A DNA stretch of 64,000 nucleotides. Origin: Streptomyces sp. 378. GTDB lineage: Bacteria > Actinomycetota > Actinomycetes > Streptomycetales > Streptomycetaceae. Where the stretch lies: positions 186,001-250,000 of the forward strand of contig NZ_JASKMS010000010.1 of NCBI RefSeq assembly GCF_030124145.1. The letters run 5' to 3'. Below the pieces are notes generated by a model. That model was not told where the DNA came from. It did no database searches and saw only the letters and a list, made by a program, of their open reading frames with translations. Positions 1-8,197 of the stretch are shown here, piece after piece. Each line of letters opens with the position of its first letter. Position 1 is the first letter of the stretch. Made by a program: the position numbers and the translations under genes.

Positions 1-1
1 C

Positions 2-784
2 GCCGAGGCCGCGCTGGAGCGCCTGCTGGCCACGCTGGCGGAACTGGCCGCGCTGAAGCTGCAGAAGCCGGGCGACGACTTCCCCTCCTACCTGCTGGCC
101 GCCCACCCGGACCTGTCGCTCGACCACCTCGCCCGCGAGCTGTTCATGCTGCTGGGCATGACCTCCGACCACGTCGGCATCCTCATCTCCAACACCGTGG
201 TGGAGGTCATCTCGGGCGAGGGCAGCGTGCGCGCCAGCCTGTCCGCCGGGATGGTCAGGGAGACCATGAACCGGGTGGTGATGCGCAAGCCGCCGCTGGT
301 CAACTTCGTCCCGCGCTTCGCGGCCCGGGACACCCCGCTCGGCGACTACACCATCCGGGCCGGCGACCCGGTGTGGGTCTCCCCGGGCGCCGCCCACGCC
401 GATCCCCTCTTCGCCGACCACGTCGCCTCGGGCACCGCCATCAGCACGCGGGCCCACCTGTCCTGGGGCGCCGGGCCGCGCCAGTGCCCGGCGCGAGAGC
501 TCGCTTCGACGGTCGCGGCGGCCGGCGTCGGGCGCCTGTTCGAGCGTTTCGACCACCTCGATCTCGCCCTGCCCGCCGACCAACTGCCGTGGCGTTCCTC
601 ACCGTTCATGCGGGGCCTGCGCTCCCTGCCCGTGCGGTACGAACTGGCTTCCGCGCCGCCGCCGCGGCCGTGGGCGGAGGAACCCGCGCCGGGGGTGGCC
701 GAGGAGGTCCTGCCCGACCCGACCGCCCGCCAGCGCTCCTCGCTGTGGCGCTATCTGACGGGCCTCATCCGCGGCGGCCGCTGA
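2..784 (+). CDS. Cytochrome P450, C-terminal part (conservon/CYP157-like)
   Basis: The reading frame is open from the first base, so the N-terminus lies outside the window. The haem-binding loop reads WGAGPRQCPAR, with the thiolate Cys encoded at 485-487; the usual Gly two residues after Cys is Ala. The preceding region (TPLGDYTIRAGDPVWVSPGA) is the typical P450 segment before the haem loop. The K-helix segment before it (RETMNRVVMRKPP) has no aligned EXXR: the positions that normally hold Glu and Arg read Arg and Met. Loss of EXXR is known for the CYP157 family of Streptomyces, whose members often close conservon operons (kinase, roadblock, DUF742, GTPase, P450). The conservon assignment is inference because the upstream genes are not visible. 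The C-terminus carries a Pro/Arg-rich tail after the P450 fold. Confidence 0.82.
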   Translation, partial: AEAALERLLATLAELAALKLQKPGDDFPSYLLAAHPDLSLDHLARELFMLLGMTSDHVGILISNTVVEVISGEGSVRASLSAGMVRETMNRVVMRKPPLVNFVPRFAARDTPLGDYTIRAGDPVWVSPGAAHADPLFADHVASGTAISTRAHLSWGAGPRQCPARELASTVAAAGVGRLFERFDHLDLALPADQLPWRSSPFMRGLRSLPVRYELASAPPPRPWAEEPAPGVAEEVLPDPTARQRSSLWRYLTGLIRGGR

Positions 785-1206
785 CCGGCGGGGACCGAGC
801 CGAACGCCCATCCCGCATCGGCGTTCCTCACGGCCCCGGGATGACGCTTTTACGCCGCACACATGACAAACGGTGCTGGTGGGCGGCGCGCCCGCGGTGA
901 GATGCTCGTGGCAGATGCCGAACAGGGCCCGAGAGCCCGCGGGGGCCGGGCAGGTACACCTCGATGACCTGCCCGGCCGTTCCTGCGTCAGGGCCCGGAG
1001 CCCGAGGCCCGGAGCGGGGGACGGACGCAGGGCTTGAGGCGGGGACGCCGGGCCTGGCGCGGGGGAGGCAGGGCCTCGCGCGTTTCGGTCCGGGCGACAG
1101 CCCGACCGGTCGCCCCGCGCACCCGGCCGCAGGCCCCCGCGAGGCGCCCGTGGAGGCCGACGGTGATCGAGTGGTGGGGCGGGGGAGCCGGGCGTACCGT
1201 CGAACG
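785..1206. other. Intergenic region, no gene seen
   Basis: About 420 bases between the P450 and the exporter. Frames run open here because of GC content, but none has a ribosome site or a recognisable product. The one clear structure is the inverted repeat at 944-978, described separately. The exporter promoter should lie in the last 200 bases. Confidence 0.5.
944..978. terminator. 12-bp inverted repeat, probable terminator
   Basis: GGCCGGGCAGGT (944-955) pairs perfectly with ACCTGCCCGGCC (967-978) around an 11-base loop. There is no T-run, which is common for Streptomyces terminators. It sits 160 bases past the P450 stop and about 230 bases before the exporter start, so it could end the P450 operon or serve as an operator. 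Confidence 0.5.
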
Positions 1207-2769
1207 GTGGACACCGCAGGCAGCAGCCCGCAGCCGGCTTCACCACAGGCGACCACCACCAAGAAGCCCGGTGGTGGCGGAAACGCGATGGCGCTGCTCG
1301 TCATCGCCTCCTGCCAGTTGATGGTGGTCCTCGACATCACCATCGTGAACATCGCGCTGCCGCACATCCAGAGCTCGCTGGAGTTCTCCACCACGAGCCT
1401 GTCCTGGGTGGTGAACGCCTACACCCTCACCTTCGGCGGTCTGCTCCTGCTCGGCGGCCGGGCCGGAGACATCCTGGGACGGCGGCGGGTCTTCGTCTTC
1501 GGCGTGCTGCTCTTCGTACTCGCCTCCCTGCTCGGTGGATTCGCCCAGAACGCCGGCCAACTCCTCGGCGCCCGCGCCCTGCAGGGCGTCGGTGGCGCCA
1601 TCGCCTCCCCGACCGCCCTCGCCCTGATCAGCACCACCTTCCGCGAGGGGCCGGAACGCAACCGCGCCTTCGGGGTCTTCGCCGCGGTCTCGGCCGGCGG
1701 CGGAGCGATCGGCCTGCTCGCCGGCGGCATGCTGGTGGAGTGGCTGAACTGGCGGTGGGTGCTGTTCGTCAACGTGCCCATCGGCCTGCTCATCGTGCTC
1801 GCCACACCGCGCTACATCAGGGAGTCCGAACGCCACCCCGGGCGCTTCGACGTCACCGGCGCCCTCACCTCCACCGTGGGCATGGTGCTGCTCGTCTACG
1901 GCTTCATCAGAGCCGCGCAGGAGGGCTGGCGGGACCCGCTCACGCTCGCCTCGTTCGCCGGAGCGGTCGTGATCCTGGCGGTCTTCATCGCGATCGAGCG
2001 GCGTTCGAAACAGCCCATCACACCGCTGCACATGTTCGCCGACCGCAACCGCGCGGGCACCTACGGCATCATGCTGTGCCTGGCCGCCGCCATCTTCGGC
2101 ATGTTCTTCTTCCTCACCCTCTTCGTGCAGAACGTGCTCGGGTTCAGCCCGCTCGCGGCGGGCCTCGCCTTCCTGCCGGTCAGCGCGGTCATCGCCGTCG
2201 GCGCCGGACTGGCCTCGCGGTTCCTGCCCGTCTACGGGCCCAAGCCGTTCATGGTGGTGGGCGCGATCCTGGCGGCAGTGGGCCTGAGCTGGCTGACCCT
2301 GACGGACGTGCACTCCACCTACGCGGGCAGCGTCCTCGGCCCGATGCTCGTCTTCAGTCTGGGCATGGGCATGGAGTTCGTGTCCCTGACTCTCATGGCG
2401 CTGTCCGACGTGCCCACACCGGAGACCGGTGCGGCCTCCGGGCTCCTCAACGCCACCCAGCAGGTCGGCGGCTCCCTCGGCCTGTCCATTCTGGTCACGA
2501 TGTACGGCACGGCCAGCATCAACGAGGCGGACAAGCAGGTTCCGGACTTCTTCCGGCAGGCGACCCCGGCCGAACGCATCCGGTTCCAACGCACCGAGCA
2601 ACTGCCCAAACCCTGGTCCGACGAGATCCTCACCGCCGGCGTCTCGGCCGCCTTCATCATGGCGGCGATCTTCACCGTCGTCGCCGCGCTGATCGCCCTG
2701 GTCGTCATCCAGGTCCGGCCCTCGGACCTGGAACGCCTCAAGGGAGGAGCGGGCCCCGGTGCGATGTGA
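1207..2769 (+). CDS. MFS drug exporter, DHA2 (EmrB/QacA) family
   Basis: About 520 residues with roughly 14 hydrophobic segments, the size and pattern of DHA2 proton antiporters that export drugs or metabolites across the cytoplasmic membrane. The first helix contains the family motif LDITIVNIALPHIQ. Motif A follows in the loop after helix 2 (GGRAGDILGRRRVF). Motif C-like residues (GGAIGLLAGG) follow later. I place the start at GTG 1207, about 27 codons before the first helix, because this gives the usual short hydrophilic N-terminus; an ATG at 1288 is the other candidate, and the open frame back to 964 is probably not translated. It stands alone, convergent with the esterase gene 27 bases away. 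No regulator is adjacent, so the substrate cannot be guessed. Confidence 0.88.
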   Translation: MDTAGSSPQPASPQATTTKKPGGGGNAMALLVIASCQLMVVLDITIVNIALPHIQSSLEFSTTSLSWVVNAYTLTFGGLLLLGGRAGDILGRRRVFVFGVLLFVLASLLGGFAQNAGQLLGARALQGVGGAIASPTALALISTTFREGPERNRAFGVFAAVSAGGGAIGLLAGGMLVEWLNWRWVLFVNVPIGLLIVLATPRYIRESERHPGRFDVTGALTSTVGMVLLVYGFIRAAQEGWRDPLTLASFAGAVVILAVFIAIERRSKQPITPLHMFADRNRAGTYGIMLCLAAAIFGMFFFLTLFVQNVLGFSPLAAGLAFLPVSAVIAVGAGLASRFLPVYGPKPFMVVGAILAAVGLSWLTLTDVHSTYAGSVLGPMLVFSLGMGMEFVSLTLMALSDVPTPETGAASGLLNATQQVGGSLGLSILVTMYGTASINEADKQVPDFFRQATPAERIRFQRTEQLPKPWSDEILTAGVSAAFIMAAIFTVVAALIALVVIQVRPSDLERLKGGAGPGAM

Positions 2770-2796
2770 GGCCCGCCCCCGCGCCCTTCAGGGCCG

Positions 2797-3873
2797 CTAC
2801 GACCCGATCCGCGCCGCGATGACCGGCGCCAGCCGGTCGGCGATGACCCGGTGCCCCCGGTCGTTGGGATGCACCGAGTCCGTCAGGTCGCCCGATCCCA
2901 GCCAGCCCGTGGTGTCGACGAAGGAGACCCGCGCGTCACCACCGGCGACGGCGGACTTCACCGCGGCCTCGGTCTGCGGGACGAACCGCCCGCGGAACGT
3001 CTCCAGCGCGAAGATCCACGCCTGCGGATACGCGGACCGGACCTTGCGCAGCAGACTGCTGTACGCCGACTGGAACTGTGCCGAAGACACCCCGTGTCCG
3101 ACGTCGTTGGTGCCGAGGTTGATGACGACCGCGTCGGCCCGGTAGCGCGAGAAGTTCCAGTCGGGCGTCGCCGCGTTCGGGTTGAGCTTGGTGAACTGCC
3201 GCTCCAGTCCCACGCATCCGTCCGCCGCGGCCACCAGGCACGCCCCGCCCTGGGCGATCCGCGTGTGCTCGACGCCCAGCCGCTCACCGATCAGCCAGCC
3301 GTACGCGGTACGGGCGTTCTGCGAACTCGTCGTGCCCACGGTGATGGAGTCACCGACGAACTCGACCAGTTTCGCCGGGGCCGGTGGGGCGAACGTCGTC
3401 GCGCCGCTGTCCAGGACCAGTCCCTGGAAGACGGCGTCCCCCCGGTACGACCCGGCCACCACCTGGTAGTTGACCTGGAGGGTGTGGTTGCCGGGGGACA
3501 GGGCCGTCGGGGTCAGGTTCACCGTCCCCTTGACGTCGTCGTAGAACCTCACGGGGCCGTTGTCGATCCGCGCCCACAGGTCGATCGTGCCCCGCTGCTT
3601 CAGCTTGACCGTGCGGCCGGTGAAGCCGGCCCGGTAGTACGCGCCCGCCCAGTACGGGGTGTAGGCGGTGGCGGAGCTGGTGGTGTCCCAGCGGCCGACG
3701 AACTTGATGTTCGGATCACCGGGCTGCCCGGGGGCGGCGGCCTTCGCCGTGGCGGTACCGCCGAGGGCGGCCTGCGCGGGCGAGCCGGCCCAGGACAGCA
3801 GACAGGCCATGAGCGCGGCCGCCAGCAAGGTCGGCAGGAAACGTCTCGGGAAGGTGTGGGGGATGGTCTGCAC
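2797..3873 (-). CDS. Secreted SGNH/GDSL esterase, CE2-like
   Basis: 358 residues from GTG 3873, preceded by GAAGGGA five bases upstream. The signal peptide is clear: FPRR, then a hydrophobic core, then a likely cut after AQA near residue 36. Residues 55-160 form a beta-rich domain resembling the jelly-roll of carbohydrate esterase family 2. Residues 170-358 form the SGNH hydrolase: block I VEFVGDSITVG with nucleophile Ser176, block III GTND at 254-257, and block V DSVHPND with Asp332 and His335. CE2 enzymes deacetylate xylan and manno- or cello-oligosaccharides outside the cell. The perfect CebR box 26 bases upstream of the start ties expression to cello-oligosaccharide induction. Substrate specificity is inference; a lipase label is the alternative. 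Confidence 0.85.
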   Translation of the reverse strand: MQTIPHTFPRRFLPTLLAAALMACLLSWAGSPAQAALGGTATAKAAAPGQPGDPNIKFVGRWDTTSSATAYTPYWAGAYYRAGFTGRTVKLKQRGTIDLWARIDNGPVRFYDDVKGTVNLTPTALSPGNHTLQVNYQVVAGSYRGDAVFQGLVLDSGATTFAPPAPAKLVEFVGDSITVGTTSSQNARTAYGWLIGERLGVEHTRIAQGGACLVAAADGCVGLERQFTKLNPNAATPDWNFSRYRADAVVINLGTNDVGHGVSSAQFQSAYSSLLRKVRSAYPQAWIFALETFRGRFVPQTEAAVKSAVAGGDARVSFVDTTGWLGSGDLTDSVHPNDRGHRVIADRLAPVIAARIGS

Positions 3874-3898
3874 GGGGTTCCCTTCACGTGGGGTGGAG

Positions 3899-3912
3899 TG
3901 GGAGCGCTCCCA
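3899..3912. promoter_or_regulatory. CebR operator (perfect 14-bp palindrome)
   Basis: TGGGAGCGCTCCCA is a perfect palindrome identical to the described consensus of CebR, the LacI-family cellobiose/cellotriose-responsive repressor of Streptomyces. It lies 25 bases before the start of the SGNH esterase, where bound repressor would block transcription or translation initiation. The divergent neighbour region carries no plus-strand gene, so the esterase is the obvious target. Confidence 0.85.
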
Positions 3913-4073
3913 TCAGCAGCCTTTCGAGGGAAGCAGTGAAACGGTTCAGCGTCAAGACAGCGGACGGTATGGAAGGGGGAGGGCCGCTGAGGTGGTCCGA
4001 TCGCCGTACGGCCGGGTGGTGCCGTAAACCCGCCCATGGCTGCGGGCCGGGTTGGGGGCCGGGCTCCCGGCCG

Positions 4074-6983
4074 TCACCGCCCGTGTCGGGGATGGCTCGA
4101 CAGGGCCTCGGGAAGGCCGGATGCGTCCGTGCCGAGTTTTCGGTACACGGCGGACAGCAGGTGCCGTACGCCCTGCTCGGTGAGCCGCAGGTCCTTCGCC
4201 ACCACCGATACCGGGTGCCCCAGGGCCGTCATCTCGGCGGCCCTGCGCTCCTGGGCCGTCAGCATGTCCGTCTGCGCGTAACGCAGGGGCAGCGGGCGCA
4301 GTCCCGCCGCGGAGAGCTCCCGCCTGGCCCGGGCGGCCAGACCCTCGGCGCCACAGTGCACCGCACCCTCCAGGCCCTGGTAGAGCCGGTCGGCGGCGTC
4401 GTGCAGACGACCGTTGCGGGCCAGAGCGGCGCCGTGGCCCACCAGGGCGCGGGCCAGTTCGTACGCGGCGGGCGACCGCTCCAGATGGTCCACGGCCTGC
4501 GTGTGCAGATCCAGTGCGGCCTGCCCGCCCGTCACCTCCGCCTGGACGTGCAGCGCCTGGCCGATCGCGGACGCCGCACCGAAGTCCCGGGCGCGCTTGA
4601 CGGCGTCCTGGGCATGGCGGGCCGCCTCGTCAGGGGCGGTGCGGGCAAGGGCCGAGGCCAGTCCCAACTGCCAGGGGCACCACGCCGGGTTGCGCCAGTC
4701 CCGCCCCTCCAGCCCGTCCCCGACCTTGGACAACAGCCGCGCCGCCTGCGTGAGTCGCCCCTCCGCCAGGAGCAGGTCGGCGTACACCGTGCGGGGATCG
4801 GGGAAGATGACGGCGTTGGGGACCACGTCGCCGTAGTGGTAGCTGTCGGCGAGTCGGCGCGCGTCACCGGTGCGCCCACGGGCCAGCAGGGTCTGGATGA
4901 GAATGCCGATGGCGAACCACTGGGCGGGCACCGCCCCTTCGACGCGCTCGGCGGTGTGCAGCCCGGCCCGGACGAGTTCTTCCGCCTCGGGCAGGAAGCC
5001 GCGGCGGTAGCGGATGTAACCCAGCAGCGTCTGGCCCTGCGCCAGATGGGAGCCGCGCCACCCCATGTGCTCGCACTCGGCCATGCCTTCGGCGAAGAGT
5101 TCCTCGGCCCGCCGTGGCTGGTCGCAGTACATGAACAGCAGGGCGACCGCCGCGGGCACCTCGAAGCCGCGGTTCTCGTCGGTCCAGCTCATCCCGCCGC
5201 GCAGGGCCTCATCGGCATACCCGAGGGCGGTGTGCCGCGGCTCGCCGCGCACGAGGGCGTCCCACGCCCGCAGTCCGAGGATGTAGCGCTCCTCCAGACT
5301 GCGGCCGGGAAGCTTTTCGGCCAGCCGTGCCAGCCGCCGCGAGCGGGCGGACGAGTCGGGTTCGTCGGCGCGGAACGCGCTCCATACGAAGTGATCGGCC
5401 TGCATGCGCAGTTTGACGCGCGCGTTGGTGGCGCGCCGTGCCTCGTCGGCGGCCACGGTCGCGGCCTCGGTCATCCGGTCGGTGTGGGCCAGCGCCTGAG
5501 TCAGCCGGTAGACGATGGCGGCGCGCAGGTCGGGATCGATTCCCGGCTCCGTCAGCGCCTCCCGGAGATGGCTGACCGTGGCCGTGGGCTCGATCAGGAA
5601 CGTCGAGCAGGCCAGCTCGTGGAGCAGGGCGGCGCGGTCCTCGGCAGGGGGCGGTTCCCGCAGCGCCCGGGTCAGCACGCGTCGGGCGGCCTCCGGGGCC
5701 CCGGCGCGCAGGTACTCACGCGCTGCGGCGCGCAGGCACGCGACCGCCTCGGGCCGGCCGTCGCAGGGAACCTCCAGCAGGTGCCGGGCGGCGACAGTGG
5801 GGTCGGCCCCGACCGCCTGGGCGGCATGGGCGGCCGCGTTGTGCATGCCGACGCGCAGGGCCGGTGGGATGTCGCGGTAGATCGTCGTGGCGATCTGCGG
5901 GTGGACGAACTCCAGGTTGCCCGCGGACTCGTCGGCGTCCGCGAGGACGCGGCGGACGCGCAGCTTCTCGGCCGCCTCGAAGGCCTCCTCCCTGCCGACC
6001 ACCGCGAGGTCGGCGGCGACCTCCGGGGAGAAGGACCCACCCAGGACGGCGCCGGCCCACGCGAAGCGGACGGTGCCCGGGCCGAGGCGTTTGAGGCGCT
6101 CGATCAGGCCGGGGCCCTTGACCGCGGCGGCGAGGTCCCGCATCACGGGCAACTCCTCCTGGGTGCCCCTCACCTTCCGCTCACGGAGCCGGATGGCCAG
6201 TTCGACGGCCTCGAAGGGGCTTCCGTTGGTGACCGTCCAGCACGCGCCGCAGAACTCGTCCTCGGCTTCCTCACCCACTTCGTCCCTGATGATCCGCGCC
6301 ACACCGGCCTCGCCGAGCGGTGACAGCACGTGCGGGCGCTGCTCGTGGCGCTCGACGAGCGTGCGGAAAGAGGTCGCGTCGGACGGAAGTTCGTCGGGCC
6401 GGTAGCCGACGACGATCAGCAGCGGGAGGTTCGCGACCCGGGGCGCGAAGGAGGCGAGCCAGTCGAGGGATTCGGCATCGGCCCAGTGCAGGTCGTCCAG
6501 GAGCAGCACGACAGGCGAGTTCAACATCGTGAGGCGCGTCATGACCCAGTCGAGGCCGTCGCGTACTCCGGTCGGGTCCGGGATCCGAGCGGGGTCCGTC
6601 GCCTCGAGACCGAGCGCGGCGCCGACGATGTCGTACCAACTGCTCAGGAAAGCCCGGCGCTCCGTCTCGCTCATCCTGGCCAGGATGGGCTGCATGGCCT
6701 GGCGGACGACGCGGAACGCCATCCCCTGCTCGTTCTCGCCGCCCTTGCCGGAGAACACGGTGAACCCGAGGGCGGCGGCGCGGGCGCGCACCGCCGCGAT
6801 GAGTGTCGTCTTGCCCAGCCCGGCCTCACCGGTGAAAGCGAGAAACCCACCGCGCGGTACCTGGGGCACGCCGTCGACCGTGTCGCGGAGCCGCGCCAAC
6901 GCGTGGTCGCCGGCTCGGAGTTCCTCGTCACGTTCGAGGAGTGGCCGGTGTTCGTTGATCGGTTGCCGCAGCCCATGGGCCAT
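4074..6983 (-). CDS. LAL-type LuxR family transcriptional regulator
   Basis: About 969 residues, the normal size for large ATP-binding LuxR regulators. The start chosen is ATG 6983, just before the conserved LLERDEEL segment that opens these proteins; the frame continues upstream but looks non-coding. Walker A is GEAGLGKTT at residues 52-60, and Walker B is VVLLLDDLHWAD about 110 residues later. A long Ala/Arg-rich helical (TPR-like) middle follows. The C-terminal helix-turn-helix (LTAQERRAAEMTALG, then LTEQGVRHLLSAVYRKLG) is a LuxR HTH. It follows the terpene synthase on the same strand after 206 bases, so it is a candidate pathway-specific activator of the P450/terpene synthase pair, though it may have its own promoter and other targets. 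Confidence 0.88.
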   Translation of the reverse strand: MAHGLRQPINEHRPLLERDEELRAGDHALARLRDTVDGVPQVPRGGFLAFTGEAGLGKTTLIAAVRARAAALGFTVFSGKGGENEQGMAFRVVRQAMQPILARMSETERRAFLSSWYDIVGAALGLEATDPARIPDPTGVRDGLDWVMTRLTMLNSPVVLLLDDLHWADAESLDWLASFAPRVANLPLLIVVGYRPDELPSDATSFRTLVERHEQRPHVLSPLGEAGVARIIRDEVGEEAEDEFCGACWTVTNGSPFEAVELAIRLRERKVRGTQEELPVMRDLAAAVKGPGLIERLKRLGPGTVRFAWAGAVLGGSFSPEVAADLAVVGREEAFEAAEKLRVRRVLADADESAGNLEFVHPQIATTIYRDIPPALRVGMHNAAAHAAQAVGADPTVAARHLLEVPCDGRPEAVACLRAAAREYLRAGAPEAARRVLTRALREPPPAEDRAALLHELACSTFLIEPTATVSHLREALTEPGIDPDLRAAIVYRLTQALAHTDRMTEAATVAADEARRATNARVKLRMQADHFVWSAFRADEPDSSARSRRLARLAEKLPGRSLEERYILGLRAWDALVRGEPRHTALGYADEALRGGMSWTDENRGFEVPAAVALLFMYCDQPRRAEELFAEGMAECEHMGWRGSHLAQGQTLLGYIRYRRGFLPEAEELVRAGLHTAERVEGAVPAQWFAIGILIQTLLARGRTGDARRLADSYHYGDVVPNAVIFPDPRTVYADLLLAEGRLTQAARLLSKVGDGLEGRDWRNPAWCPWQLGLASALARTAPDEAARHAQDAVKRARDFGAASAIGQALHVQAEVTGGQAALDLHTQAVDHLERSPAAYELARALVGHGAALARNGRLHDAADRLYQGLEGAVHCGAEGLAARARRELSAAGLRPLPLRYAQTDMLTAQERRAAEMTALGHPVSVVAKDLRLTEQGVRHLLSAVYRKLGTDASGLPEALSSHPRHGR

Positions 6984-7189
6984 GTGGTCTACCACTTCCT
7001 GTGGTTGCTCCCCGCCGGACGGGGCGAGCGTACGCCTTGGTGCACGCCCCTTGGCCGGGTCGGAAGTGGAGATAGGCGAAGCGGGTGAATTTCCCGCGGG
7101 AGTGGTTCGAGCCTCAGCCTTTCGGGTAGTCTGCTGTGTTTCCGCCCTTCTCGGGACCCTGTGGTGGGAACGACCGGTCGGGCAGCGGA

Positions 7190-8197
7190 TCAGAGCACGG
7201 GCGATGCCGCCAACGCGTCCGCGTACCTGGGTACGGTGCGGGACCAGAAGTAGCAACCGCGGATCCAGCCGGCCATGCCCTCCACGTAGCCGACTCCGGA
7301 CGGGGTCAACTCCGGCCTGAACTCACCGTAGAGCCGCTCGAACTCGCGGATCGTGCTGTTGATGTGCCGTGTGGCGAGCGCGACGGCCGTCGGCAAGGAG
7401 CACCGGTGTGTCCGCCGGTAGGCGAGGGCGAGGTTGATCAGGCCGCCCGTCCGCTGTTCCTTCACCGCGGAGAAGAGGTCGGGTATCCACACCGCCGCGT
7501 CGGCCGACAGCCGGGTCAGGCGCCGCATGACAGGGTGATGGATCTCCTCCGGGGTCAGTTCGCACGGCTGCGCGGCCTCGCACAGCGGGTAGAACGGCTC
7601 GACGCCCGCGATGAGGGAGCGTACGGACCGGCACAGCCCGCTTCCCACCGGGGCGGGATGGTTCTGGGCCACCGCTTCGTACAGCAGGCCGTGGACGTAC
7701 TCTCGGCTGTTCCAGGCCCACCGTGCGGCCTGAGCGGGTGTGCACCGCTCGCGTACCTGTCGATGGAGGTCGGCCAGGGCCGCCCCGAGCGGGGTGGTGG
7801 GTGGTTGGTCGTCCCGCAGGATCGCGATGCTCTCGCACAGCATGGGCAGCAGCCGGCCCGGCGTGTGCCGGCCGACGTCCTCCGCACGGTCGTCGTAGAT
7901 GAACTGGTAGGCGATCTGGTTGGCCACGATCTGGAGGAGCCCGGCGTCCATGGTCGGACTGTTGCAGGCCGCGAGTTCGGCGGGGCGTGTGCAGGAGATC
8001 ATGGCCGCCACCGCCGGGTTGTCGGTCAGCCCCCACGTGCTCAGCCATTCCTCGACGCCCGCCGCCGCTTCGGACGCGTGGGGACTGCGCTGGAAGGGGA
8101 AGGGCATGTAGAGGTTCGCGTCGATCATTTCCCTCAGATCGACGACCTGTATTGCGTATTGCGCGGCGAGCGTGACTTCCTCATGCGTCGCGGACAT
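7190..8197 (-). CDS. Class I terpene synthase with variant NSE motif
   Basis: 335 residues, typical for bacterial mono- and sesquiterpene cyclases, which ionise a prenyl diphosphate in the cytosol. The Asp-rich metal motif is DDRAED at residues 102-107 after FIY. The second metal motif, normally (N/D)DxxSxxxE, reads PDLFSAVKE: Ser243 and Glu247 are kept but the Mg-binding Asn at 239 is Pro. The C-terminal WSRTVPRY ends in the conserved Arg-Tyr pair. The start is ATG 8197, five bases after AGGTGG; an in-frame ATG at 8206 is less well placed. It overlaps the 3' end of the P450 gene by 17 bases, which indicates translational coupling. The product is unknown; it does not obviously match geosmin or 2-methylisoborneol synthase, which differ in length or motif context. 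Confidence 0.88.
   Translation of the reverse strand: MSATHEEVTLAAQYAIQVVDLREMIDANLYMPFPFQRSPHASEAAAGVEEWLSTWGLTDNPAVAAMISCTRPAELAACNSPTMDAGLLQIVANQIAYQFIYDDRAEDVGRHTPGRLLPMLCESIAILRDDQPPTTPLGAALADLHRQVRERCTPAQAARWAWNSREYVHGLLYEAVAQNHPAPVGSGLCRSVRSLIAGVEPFYPLCEAAQPCELTPEEIHHPVMRRLTRLSADAAVWIPDLFSAVKEQRTGGLINLALAYRRTHRCSLPTAVALATRHINSTIREFERLYGEFRPELTPSGVGYVEGMAGWIRGCYFWSRTVPRYADALAASPVL

Noticed and set aside
3888..6323. 811-codon plus-strand open frame
   Set aside because: It is the antisense of the LAL regulator, has no domain, and has the codon pattern of a shadow frame. The minus strand has Walker motifs and an HTH.
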